The translations under genes and the position numbers were made by a program. The notes beneath the pieces are model-generated. The model did no database searches, was not told the DNA's origin, and saw nothing but the letters and a program-made list of their open reading frames with translations. This document shows, in pieces, positions 40,001 to 53,431 of a stretch of DNA of 64,000 nt. The DNA comes from Trichoplax adhaerens. Taxonomy: Eukaryota; Placozoa; Uniplacotomia; Trichoplacea; Trichoplacidae. Location of the stretch: positions 10,207 to 74,206 of the forward strand of contig NW_002060980.1 of the NCBI RefSeq assembly GCF_000150275.1, written 5' to 3'. Numbering within the stretch: the first letter of the stretch is position 1; every line of letters starts with the position of its first letter.

Positions 40001-43000
40001 AGCGGTTACTTTACTCTTCTATGTTTCCAATACGTTTTCCAAATATTACTGTTAGATATTTTGTAATGATGTAACGTGACTATTTTGCATTTAACTTTAT
40101 CTGAGAATAATCTCTATCCGACAGGTCAAGTAATCAATCCGTAACAAATTTTCTGTTAGCACGATCGCGTAAAGACTCAGATGGTAAACAATCTGATCAT
40201 TTTATTAAGCTTTTTGCTGATATGATTGTAACGTTGTATACTGTCCGTAACTCTTAGTAAATAAGCAGCCAAGTTTTGTGCATGTTAAAAGCAAAGCCTT
40301 CCAATTTAGTCCTGCAATCATTAAAAGAAGCTTACGACTGTTTCTTAACTTACTATCACACGAAAAGTAAGCATGGATTGAACACGATTATTAGAGAGTG
40401 ATGATATAATCAGTCAAGCATATCATTCAGATAGTTGTTTTGTTTTCCTTGCAGAGATGATAAATATTTAGTACAGTTAGATGAATGTCGGTGGCTACAA
40501 ATGATAAGTAAGATCATTCAGAAAGCTGTGGAAATGGCTTTAATAATTGCCAAGTGCTCAGCTTCAGTAATCGCCAGCTTTGAAGATGGGCAAGATTTTA
40601 CCGCTCAGGTAATATTTCAAGTAACTATCGTTTAGTTAACATTGATATCAGATTTGATTAACGGGAGATAATATAGTATCTTAGCACTATCATACTAACA
40701 AATCGAAGTCAATTTTTTTTAATTTAGGTTACTAGTTTAACTCAATTACTGCTCGACCCATACTATAGAACAATGGATGGCTTTCAAGTATGGCTTCACT
40801 GTAACATTTTTTAGTTTTTCGCTTGCTTGCACTTTGTTGGATTGGCTATCACTAACCAAAAAACTTATGACAATACAGGTCTTAATTCAAAAAGAATGGT
40901 CAGAAATTGGCCACCCATTTTGTAAGCGCAATCTGCCTTTCCTTCGTAGAGATAAGGAAGCTGAAGGACCCGTATTTATTCAATGGCTGGACTGTGTTTA
41001 CCAGGTAATGTTGAGCCTTACTATATTACGTGCAGCGTCATTCATGCGTTGATTTATTTTATCTCGAGCAATAAAGATCTTAATAAAATTAAAATGTATA
41101 CTAATTAAGAAACTAACTTATGAATGATATACCTACAGATAGTAACTCAATTTCCTTATTTGTTTGAATTTACTCCGAATTTCCTCCATGTAAGATTTAG
41201 AAAATTGTGTAATTAGAAGAACTAAAGTTAGATACTAATCAAAATGATACAGGGCATTGATCAGCAGAGTCATATTAACATACATTATCATTATATCCTA
41301 TAGGATATAGCATATCACGTTTATTCATGTCGCTTTGGAACATTCTTGAGTAATGACGTCTTTGACGATGAGAAGGTACCTCTTATAATAAAAACGTAAA
41401 GCTTAACAATCATTAGCAATGTGACTAAACTTCTACTTCCTTATGACACTGTACAAGATCATTATCATCAAATCAACTAACTAACGTAAAGACGTTTTAT
41501 ATTAAGTATAATATTTATATGCGTACGGTATCATTTTGGGATTGGATGAGAGACATTGGATGCTATAAACCATATAGAAATCGCTTCTACATAAAAGAAT
41601 CCTATCACCGGTAAATATATCTACCCTAATATTCCCTGGATAATAGCAGCATTCATTATTCTATTGGATTCGCGAAGACTTTTATAGGATTTGTTGATAG
41701 AATAAATCTTTATCATTGTTATTTCGTAGGTTAATTTTACCACTGTACAGTGTTCCATTTCTAAAAATTTGGAAAGAATGTTATTGTAATATGAATGAAG
41801 TAAGAATAAGAGTATCTTTAAAAATTTCTCAGAAATATATGCACGTATTTTACTTTGGCGATATCCAAGGATCATAATGTCAATGCTTTTGATTTATTTA
41901 CGAATACGTCAAGATCGGTTCTGTGAATTCTAACCTTGGTAAACTCTATCAGCAATACCAGGTTCAAATATGCTATAGTTGAAGATTTATCCATTTCTTC
42001 ATTATCTTGTTTCGCTAGTGATACTGTAAATGTGGAATAAATAATATTTTTCCTTAATAAGTGAAATCTGATACTAATTTATTACAACGTTAAATTTTAT
42101 TTTTCGTAGACTTTAATTACTGAATATAAAGAACTGTGTAATACATTGGACATCAAATTTGATAAGAAATTGTATATTGATGCGCATCTTAATAATAATG
42201 AGCGATGTTTGGCTGAATTATTTCAAATAAAACCTATTCGAAGTATGATACAGGCTATAACCTCAGCTATTTACCTTTTAGTGGCACTAATTTGACGTAT
42301 TATCATTATACAGAGGTTATGCTTAAGAAAAATGAAAGAAATATAAATCTTGAATACGAAGAGGAGGATAACCCACAGTCTTGGAAAACTGCTCCTAATA
42401 TTGATTTGCACTATTCAAATGGTAGGAAGAGTAATCGTAAGCTAATTCAGAGGTATCTATCCAATTTGTAGAATTACTAAATAATTTTTTTTACTACTTT
42501 GGTGTAATACATAGAAAGCTTAACTGATTCAAATGGTACCCCGGATAATTCTCTACGCCGTCAAACAATCAATTTTGTTTATATTTTACAACGAAAAGGT
42601 TCAAAGTGTTATTTAAATAGAATGAACCAAAACGACAATGGTTAAATTCGGACTTCTGCTGAATAATATAAACAATAACTTTTCCGTATCGGTAGACCAG
42701 GGTAAAAACTTATTTTGTATTCTTTTTAGGTCTGTCATTCCAATGGGAACACAAAGTGGTCGTTGAGAAACTACGTTGTAGCGGTTATTTGACTAAACTT
42801 GGAAGTACGAGATATTGTATTTAAATATCTAAATTATAATCTATAATATCAATATATATACGTTATGACACAATATAATATATGTTTTTATATGCATATG
42901 CATGTATGGCATGGCAATAATTTATGCGATACCACTAGCAGCAAGTAATTATTTAAAAGATTGCAAAATTGTAGATGAAGTGAAATGATTCGATTACTTA

Positions 43001-43547
43001 GTTAATCTTCGGTGTTACCGTCATCTGAATTTAACGAAACTTTTTTTGTTTTTGATTCACTTACTAGAAATTAGAAAGAATTGGAAGAAACGATGGTTTA
43101 TATTAGATTATACCCAGCAATCATTATCCTATTATTCAGACATTAGCGTCAGTAAAGCTAAAATGAATATTTTATTCGTATTTAACATCTTAAATTTACA
43201 ATAACATTCATATCATTTCCTAATCATTTGTCACGAAGTATTTATTGCTGTTTAATTCCCTCCTCTTTTTACCATCTATCAAGATAACGATTTTTATTCA
43301 TCAAATATGTTAGGCACAGTCAAGTCTGAAAGGTTGTATTGATATACATTCGATGAAAAGTGTCTGTAAAGAAGAGGAAGATCACTACAAGGGTATCTAT
43401 ATCATCTCTTTGACTACATATGATCGCACTTACAGATTGAAGGCTTCTAATGAAATAGAGATGGTCATTTGGATAACGATACTTGAATGTGTGATTTACA
43501 ATAATAATAGCGCATCTATTTCAACAGAAAGTTTTCAAAACGAGTAA
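37085..43547 (+). CDS. MTMR5/MTMR13 (SBF)-like inactive myotubularin, no DENN exons seen
   Basis: SBF proteins are catalytically dead myotubularins that pair with active MTMR2 on endomembranes. Visible exons, in order: GRAM (37085-37249; HLLFGEDVAFC, GVFFITNYRIIFAG), GRAM end (about 38730-38870 and 38942-39139; IRMRSVPTGMTAIFAFRHF), myotubularin-like exons near 39455-39606 (IIIPRTFHTSLLPELAKRYR), 39722 (GRFPIVCWKEKDTNCFLLRS), 40264, 40454-40608, 40728, 40879-41002 (VLIQKEWSEIGHPFC, PVFIQWLDCVYQ), 41139 and about 41310 (YHVYSCRFGTFL). Linker exons at 42110-42420 follow, then a split C-terminal PH domain (43069: KNWKKRWFILDYTQQSLSYY; 43314-43547). The catalytic CSDGWDRT is replaced by FEDGQDFT, so Cys and Arg are both absent. 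Human SBF1/2 carry about 880 residues of DENN and linker before GRAM; none is visible in the 5.8 kb upstream. No start codon was identified, so 37085 is the first supported exon rather than the true start. Confidence 0.85.
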
Positions 43548-46500
43548 GCAAAGATATGGACTTCAATGCAATTACTGTGTGATGTTTATAAAATACTATT
43601 ATTTTTATACTACCCCACTATACTGTACATGCTAACCTGAATTAGAATTATTTGATGATTTTTTCCTACGCTCTTTGGCAACGATTTTAAACTACTAAGT
43701 ATAAGATTCTTATAAAGTAATACTTTATTGATGCAGTACTTTTATACTAATATGCTTGCATTTTAAACATAATAATTTAATATGATACTGATTGCTATAT
43801 TTATTTTTATACTTAAGAATCCTATATTTCACCTGCACCATCTATCGTGATATCATATAATTATACCGATATCGCATTAGTAAAGGTAGTTGTAGTATTT
43901 ATGTAACTCTTTATATTAAACAATAATTATATCGTCAAAAATGGATATTTTCTACGACATTTTATGTTGCAATACGCATAAAATTCACATCTACTATGAA
44001 ATGTAGATTAGCTAATAAGACATACAATAAAGCATTATCTTATCGTAGGTTAATTCAATCTGCTATCGGTATGCAGAGAATGTACATTATCATAATTAAT
44101 TTAACATTTTATAAGTCATGATAATTTTTATAATATATTGGCAATGAGTGATATAAATTTTATGAATATAAACAGCTCAAAGCTACAATCAATCGATTCT
44201 GAAAGTTTTATAACCAGTTCGATGATATAATCAGATGAAGCTTGTAAAGCCTTGCTAATGCTAGCTTAAAATAAGCTAAATTGTGTTCTCATAATTTTTA
44301 TGTTATTACCATGAAAATAAAAGTTTCTAGAGTATACATTATAGAATATTTTTACTCCCTATCCAAATGATCTAATTGAATGATGACTCATTGATGAGCA
44401 GAAATCTCGTAAAAAATTTTATAAGAAAAGGTGAGTGTATAGATTGCGTGATTTTGATATTTGATATTTTATTGCACAATTTTTAAATGTTTTCCACAAC
44501 AACATGCAAATATCATGCAGTCATAGATGATTGATCAAATTTGTTCTTACGTGCGGAGAAAATATTAGCACCAATTTTTCTATATATAGATTGGAGTTTC
44601 TATATAAAGTGTTTCTATAGTAGCTGTCAATTGGCAGTTACGGCGTGTCATGCTATAAAATGAAATCTGAAAATTAAAGATTATAAGATAAACATCGTCG
44701 GGTAGTGCTTGAGTTAATTTACATTGAACAATTAATTAATATTTTCACAGCTTATTTATTATATTACTAACAGCACCTGCACACCTAATAGATATATGTA
44801 AGTGTATGTTGTTAATAATAAATAAATTCCAATAAGAGCTGTACCAATAAAATGTAAGGCATAAAGTTTATGCTGCCACATAAACACATTGTTGAAATAT
44901 TAAGTCAAAATTTCGTCAAGAAAGTATGCCGTGTATACTATTTTTTCAAGGAGGTAAATTAATTCTACTGCATGTGTCTGTTTGTTTTTAATACAAGTGC
45001 ACAGCGTCACGGATAAAAATATGACGCATTTATTCCATAGTAGATTACATGGAAATAATTTTCAGCCATATATTCCAATTAAGGTAGAGATTATTATTTA
45101 TCGATTTTGTTAATCAGACATTTTATTGAATTTAAAATGAGATTAATAATACCATAATTAGCAGTGATTATTTTGTTTTTGTTAAGTACACTCGTAATTA
45201 CCTCGTCTGACTAATTAATCGCAAATCATATTCATTAAATTACTGCATATTTATTTTTTCAGACAGTCTTTGCAAGTGTCTAACGTACATCCATTTATAA
45301 AGCTGTCTATACTACATTAATAAGTTCAAAAATTTTTTGAATATTTTATTGATCATAAGACTATTAAGGTACATTTTCCATAAATTCGCTCTGAAATGAA
45401 TTTTAAAAGAGTGATTGCGTCACCGATGATACTTCAGATTAAAGCTTAAGAATAATTAAGGCAATTTGAGAATAAATCATCTTTAATATTCTGAGATCTT
45501 GACTCTCAACACTGTCGAGTGATTAGTGAATTTACCAAAAGTCAGGAATCTTAACTAGAATAGTAATCGATAAGAACTATACAATATACAGTAATATACG
45601 TGTATTGGGTATAAATCACTTTATGATTAGATTTTGAAGTAAAAATTGAAAGTTTATTGATATAAATCATCGTCATGCGATATCAGCGTAAATGATGAAT
45701 TCGACGATATATAGATATTGTACGATTGAAAACGTATTTTTAGACCCGACTAATTATATAATTATCCCAAAAATCGTCATCACTGGCGAGATAAATTTAT
45801 GGCACTCTAAGACACGTTATACAAGTATAAGTAAAAGAAGTTAGAATAGCTTTCTTGCTTTATTTCATTTATACTTTTTCTTAATTCTCGAAAGATTTCA
45901 TATGACTCATACATGAGAGCTACCCAATTTTATTATTGTTATTCTTAGCCTCCCATGAGGATAGGCTGCTCTTGTAGAGTTTAAAATGATACAAAGCAGA
46001 TGATATAAATATTAAATAGCAATAATATCAAAGTAACCATAAAAGGCGTCATTACTGACGTAAATGAAGTAAAACATATTTGTACTAGGAAATGGTTGAA
46101 CTCAAGTTAACTACAAGATGTACAGTAGCGAAAAGTGAAATAAGTAGAGATTTACGACCTACCAGTTTGAATAGTCGAATAATACAGCTTCAATCAGGTG
46201 CAGAACAACTACTATGAAGTAATACCACTATAGTTAGACCCTACTGAGCCTTATAAAATTGATGTAAAAAAGCAACTGTTCCAGCCTTTCCTCTAGATCG
46301 TTTTTAGTGGTATAACAATTAATGGATTCATTTGTCGGCTTTTCATAATAATATAGACGAAACATCTCAATTAATCTCAGAATATCCCACTACTTATTTC
46401 AGATAGGGCATAGAGGAACTCATTGTGTTGTTCATGTCTGCAGTCGAGTAAACTTGTTGAAGTCAGTTTTAACTTTTTTGATCATCGCCAAGATAAGCAA

Positions 46501-49500
46501 GATATTGTGTAATGTACGTGACACAAGAGAAAGAGACCAAAGGTAAGAGAAATTAGAATATTATCTTCTACACATTTATTTGCACCAATTTACTGCTCTT
46601 TCAATAGATGACTAGTTGAACTGTAAAAGTTAAAATTCTCATTATGATAATAATAATAATCATTATCGTCATCATTGATGGAGGAGACAGCCGGCATAAC
46701 ATGATCATTTCACTCATTTAGAATTGAGTAACGTCATGGACAACATGCAGTGCCGTGGTGCCTAGATAAGCGCGATATTAAAATAGTTTTGTAAAGAATT
46801 TTATAATTTATCCCTTGATTTAGCAGTTTAATTAATTGGATCTTATTTCCATTGTATCAGCATAGAAAATATTGTACGCTAAGATTAATAGCGGTTCGAT
46901 CGATTCATGTAAAATGATAGACAATGAATAATAATGTCTGTCATCTATCGAATTGAAGAGTAGCCGCTCTAGTCAATAACCAAATTATGTAACATTACTT
47001 TTATGTCTTAAGGCTTCTTCTAGCTAAATAACGAGTTCAGCCTGTTTAGTCTTGGCTTGATATCACGTGAATTTTCAGTGGGTAATAAATTGTTGTGTCG
47101 GAGTGTTTTTTTAATGCGTCAAAAAAGGATGAACAGTAGGGCGATTGCATTACCTCATTAACAATAATATCGAATCTATACGAAACCAATGACGAGTTTA
47201 TAAATGAATATATTAACATAACTAATGAAGTTTATCCTAAACTAAATCTGGATAATCACTCAGAATTGATCTTGTTCTATGGCAAAGACTACTGAAATCA
47301 ATCATCTAGACTTCAATAATAGACCAACTACTGAATAATGTTGACGCTACGGCCGACTTATCACTAGACATACATGTTGTTCAATAATAATTCATCAATA
47401 GCATTTGCTAGACTTTTGGCCTTTTCGATGAGGTATTAATCGATTGTACGATGTTAACACATGTCCAGAAATTGAACCTTTTAACTTAACTTAAGGTCCC
47501 TAGTTCTATTATAATGTAATGGTATCGTACTGCCAACTTGTATCGTTATGATACCAATGCACTATTTCAATGTGAATTAGGCATAGGAATTGTTTTCCTT
47601 TTCAATGGCAATTATTATTTAGTTATCATGTACTTCCATCTGGGTAGTGATATAGGAATTATACAGTATCATGGTCAATGGTAAAATAAAGATCACAAAA
47701 GCAGGGGTTAATCAATGCCACTTTCATCCTAGTCTATCTCGATCAATCTTCAAAGACTATTTTTCGTATTAAAAAACACGTTCAAGCAAGGCAAACTGTT
47801 TGATTAAAGAATGGAATGATAATAACTTGCATATTCTAAACAATCTAAGAAAAATATCTATGTATTTTTCCTAGTGGCATTTCAAAACAACAACGCCATT
47901 CTATACAGTATGCTTGATTAAATAGATACTTTTGACATATGAAGTCATTTATTTTTTACAATGAATTCATATCCACTTATCTTTACCGAAGTAAGCCATT
48001 TGATAATATGATCATCCTACTGCACAGCAAACTCTATCAAATGGTTATGGATATGATATTATTCATCTAGTTTGTGACTATAACTAGAAAATAAAAAAAA
48101 TAAAAAAGCAATCCTTCCTCTCTATTCATAAGAATAAAATCATTGTTCATTTTATTTCTTAAAAAAAATCTATCCCTGATTCTATTCCTCGATATTTTAA
48201 GTATCGATTTAATAATAATAGATTGATGATCACTTTTTAGCAGTAAAATTGAGATTATTTTATAATTAACGTCCGCTCCCTAATCATTTAGTTGATTTAG
48301 CCTTATTAGCTTATGTCATGAATCGATTCTGCCATTGTACAATGGAAAGCCTTTGATTGCCTTGTTTATTTGATAATCAGCGTTTTTACGGATTGATGAA
48401 GCTGATTAAGGAAATGATAATCAATAGTCGAATGGTGATTTCGTAATAAGGCATTATTCTCTCATTGATCATTGATGACAAATGTCATGATTAAGTCACG
48501 AGTAAAGTCAATATCCGCCCTGTTGAAAATGAGTGAACTTGGAATTGTTGACATGATTGATGGTCCAAAAAGCATTATCCTATCGTAGATAGAGAAAATA
48601 GCTTCAGTTATTGACTATGTCAACTGTCAACTTTTGGCTAATTGTACACTTATCATATGATATGATGTCTATCATTAACATAAGGGTGCATTAGTAAATT
48701 ATTTAGTTATGATAATCAAGTACCACTGCTTTAGAAATTAGAAAAGTAAATTTTCTTGCTTTGGACGTGACCTACAGTACGGTATATTACAAATTCGCTT
48801 CTACAAACAGATTGGATGATTATCCAATATGTTTTTCTTTTTTCTTACTATACTATGGGTTCTGATATACCATCATTGTTAGGATTCAGGACTATGAAAA
48901 TACAGCTATTAATTTGGCTGATGCATCTTTGATATGCTAAAATAGCTAAAGAAAAAATAAGGTATAACAGTGCTACTGCCTTTGACAATAATTAATATAA
49001 AGTACTTCACTAGCTATTATTCTTACTGATATTACATTCGTACGACGATGTGCAAACACTATTCCATGTTTGTTTAATTTTTTCCGCATTCGTTAAAGTG
49101 AGGAAATGGATTCAAATTTCTTTACAATAATAAGATTTCAGATAGGAAGATGATGATCAGCGATAGAATTTTGAACTAACTGTAAATAAAAATAAGGGTG
49201 TGACATTACTCTTCCTACTTTCATTCAACTGTTAGCATTTGCATCAGAAATGTCACAACAAGGAATATGCAAGTTAGACTCGTTTACATCATGGATAGAA
49301 TTGATTTTAATCGTTGATGGATCATTGCGGTTACAGACTTGAAAAGAGTACCATCACGTCGTTCACCTTGCTACATTGCTTGATCAACTATTTTACTCGA
49401 TAGCAATCCATGCCAGGATAACCTATTCTGGAGTTCAACATTCTACTGTGGCCAGTGTGTGTTGTACTTGTCAAGAACTAAACAAAGTTAAGAGATTAGT

Positions 49501-52500
49501 CATTGCATTCGGAGATAGCCTAAGCTTTGTCCTATTAGGGCTGCTTTGTTATTCATGTACAGTATATTGATCGATAAAATGCAAATAACTCGCAAATTAA
49601 ATAAACTTGACAGTTTGGCCAAGGTCACGTTGTTGTTGATACTATCTGCAATGGCTGATACTTTAAAAGACAATAACATTATTGTGCATTAACAATGCGC
49701 TTGACGATGAAAAGCCAAAACGAGTATTATTTTTTAATTTGGTGATGAAGATCTACATTGAAAGTAGTGGAAAGAGAAGAAAATGAAGCTCAAATATATT
49801 TATCTTACATGCCCATCCATGTACAGATAAGCATCCATTAGTAGAGAGGATGGAAATTATTTTGTAATTAGAGTCTACGAATTGAAATAGAATCAATCAT
49901 TCCTAGGAGAAGAGTATAGCGTATTACTTTTTACCGTGGTCAATTAGTCATCACTATGAAAAACAACAAGTTATTTGAATTGTAGCTGAGATCATTTCGA
50001 TCTTTAGACAGACGCATCATCAAAGAGGTTGAATAATACAACGTAATTAAACTCTTTTATGTTAGTTGGCAAGCCATCATTATCATGATTAATATGGCTA
50101 ATGAAAATAATTGCAGTTGATTATTATTGTTCATGGCGAAAAAGATTGAAATAACATGTTTCAATATTGAATAGTCTAGCTGGTCTACTGAGTATACCTC
50201 AGAGTGTGCAATGTCGTACACCGATCAAACGTTGATCTGTATGCTATGCTACGTGCTAATGTGGAGAATGTTTTTATAAGCATTCAAAAGTAGTGCATGA
50301 CATGGCTTCCATTTGCAGGCCATAGTCGAAGATTGTACGAGATGATGTGAGCGACACTTGTACTTGTCATATCATTTTTATGGTGAAGATGATCACTTTT
50401 CCAAGAAAAAGCCTTATTTACTCTGTAGATTGTATTGATTGATAGAAGGAAAATAACCTGCTACATTGACATAAACATTTGAGGTTAGTTGGATATCCGA
50501 TAGCACAGTATGTGTAGAACGGATGAACATGGTAAAACTAGAGTTTCGATATGGATATTCTGTATCGAATAGTCGCTTAGCGCTTCCAATACTTGTCCCT
50601 TATTGCCAGTGTTGAAGAACTTGAATACCAGTACTATATGCGCTAAGACCGAATACAATGCTGTAGAGGTTATAATTGCATGACCAAATTGGTATACCTA
50701 TACTGTATGACTGTGCAACTTCTAGTGATATTCCCAAGCAAGTGGAGTTGTTGATCAACTTATTATCACATCCTTTATTCGCTGTTATACCTAATCAATT
50801 GACTGTGGTCAATACTCTACACTGTGCTATTTATATATTTTGTTAAACAGGCATTTTCAATGGTAGCTTAAACAGGTACCTGCCTTATGCTATCCTTTAG
50901 CCATGGCTTACTCTTGCGATATTGGTTGATTTTACCACTTGAGAAGCTCAGTAGAAGAACGAATGAAAATGTTGCAAAGGTGCCTTTTATTACCTATGAT
51001 GGTCTCACTTCCATCGAGAATCATTCTAAGTAATATCATCATCATAGGCCTATAGATTGTGCTCAATTGATCACTATAAAGGCGTATATGCTTAAATATC
51101 TATCTTCGTTGTCTACTGTATATTGAAAATAGACTAAATTATTATTTCAACACGTACAGTATAACTATTACAGTACTTAGACTTATCGGTCAAAGTGGAT
51201 ATGGATTTGACTCTTTACATAATTATCGATTTCTATCGTTCCTCGATAGAAATTTTCGATACTTGAAAAGAACTCTACCGGATAGAAAAGTCAAATCTAT
51301 ACTTTGCATCGCTCCATTAGTAGTCATTTTAAAATCGATCCAGAAATAATGATCGTCAGGTTGTAAAATAGGGAAAAAGATCTTGGATCAAATTTTTACT
51401 ACTGCACTTAATCCATATAGATTTCCAATATTCAAGACGATCCTAAAAATGCAAAAATTTAATTTTTATCGTACTGTAATTTTTGAATGTAATGAATCAC
51501 GAAATACAGAAATCACCATGAAATGCCAATATTGATCAAAGTGATTGTGAATTCATAATAAGTAGTAATAGTAGATGTAAAGTAACTGTTAGTTCTAGGA
51601 CAGCATTATCGTATGACTTGCACTTCAATTATCCATTTTCAAGACTAGCATTGAAGAGTGAGGGTCATAAAATCGTAACTAATACAGTAGGTAGAACAGC
51701 GTTATGCAGTTTCTTTCCGGCTATACGACGGCCAAAATAATGAGATTATGAAAAGCAAATTTGATGTCTATCTCTATGTTTATCACACTCATTCATTAGT
51801 AATTTTCATAAGTGGGCTTTAACCTTAGAATGGAAGGATTTTTTAACGTCCATTATCGTACAGCACATTTAATGAAATCTTTCAACAACTGAGGCTTTCA
51901 GTATTGGATATTACCGGTATGCTGTCTTTCGAAATTTTCTCCTTTAGCATTGTGACTTATTACGACCATCGATGATCAAAATATTTCTGTCTACCTCTCT
52001 TGTACAGTAATGTGTAGGTAATACAAAGATTGCAACCCAAATTAGGCTAGTAGTATTGCTTCCTATCCTACCGTCCATAGTGCGCTATAGTTATTTGACT
52101 ATCTAGCTATAGATCTATTTCATTATTAAGAGTACAAGAAGAACTAGAGACAGCATGCAAGATGTATAGATTCTTATTAGGAAAGGTATTCGCGAACTTC
52201 GATTGACTTCATACCGGAGAAAGCCTATACACATCCATGGACGCAACAGGATCAATAACATGCACGTAGAATACAGTGTGTACCGTTCTAAAGTATTAGG
52301 TATAATCGATTTCAGTAGAAATAATCATGAATGAACAAATATGAATATAGGATAACCTTTTCCACAGTAAACGCTGACTGTTTTCAAGAATAGCATCTAA
52401 ATAAGTCAAGATTGACTACTTTGAACCAAGCCCGTGAGCATATTGGCCGTTGTGTAGTGAAGATGAAATTTGCCCTTTTGACAAGAGAGAAAAGTCTCCA

Positions 52501-53431
52501 TGGTCATTGCCAGTTGGTTCAAATATTCCATTGGACTACAGGCTACAGTATGAAATGAGAATTATTTTACTTTCTATTGGCAAATTGACAATAGACTTAT
52601 TTTAAAAGAATCGGCTTACGGCACATCCCTTATAGCACCAAGGTTGAAAGGATATTCTACCGTACTCCGAGTGGGCATTCGTAGGGGAAACAGGCAGTCT
52701 TGAATTGGATTGTGTATGCGTGAACATCAGAGAGTAGAAGATTATACATTCTGCTATTGTTATGATGATGATGATTTTGATTATTATTTTATTGGAGCGG
52801 ACAGTGGCCATATTAAATCAAATGCTAATATATTGTAAATAATGATCTAAGAGGGATAACAGAGTGTATTATGTATCTAACCCTAAAAGCTCCAAATAAG
52901 CAGGTAACAATAAGTTACTATGACAATCAAAAATATCCAACTATTTAAGGGACGTCCTAAAGTTGCACCTTATCCAATCCTTGCTTGCAGCCTGGTATGG
53001 TATTGTTCAAGCGATTTTACCAATTGAATTCGCTAGCTCTATTTATGATTACTGTATTATAAATAAAATCGTTCCTGTGTAAGCAAGGCAGTTCATTACA
53101 GTTATCGACATATCTACCACACATGTAGCTATTTAGAATTGGATATTACGTTGTATCACACTGCTTGGACCCCACTACCAGATAATATTCAAGGATTTTC
53201 TCCATCTTTCTTTTTCACTTCCAGTTATTTGTCTAGTACATTTCCTACTAGCAGCCAATCCTACCCGCAAAAGTGTGTGTAATATTGAACATGAATGATG
53301 ACGATTATTTTCACTTTTTTTTAACCTCAGTTTGACACTCTCCCTTGACAGAATTTCTATCGTATTTTTATTCAATCATCAGATAAAACTTAGCTTGCAC
53401 TCTTTGTTGATCGATATTTTCTTTATCTAGG
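43548..53431. other. About 10 kb without a recognised gene
   Basis: AATAAA signals at 44026-44031 and 44316-44321 could end the SBF-like transcript. Beyond them the sequence is AT-rich with scattered stops in all frames; the longest open frames (49376-49570, 52602-52811) resemble nothing known. The region precedes exon 1 of the TIS11-like gene and so may carry its promoter and distal regulatory DNA. Single short exons cannot be ruled out by eye. Confidence 0.5.
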
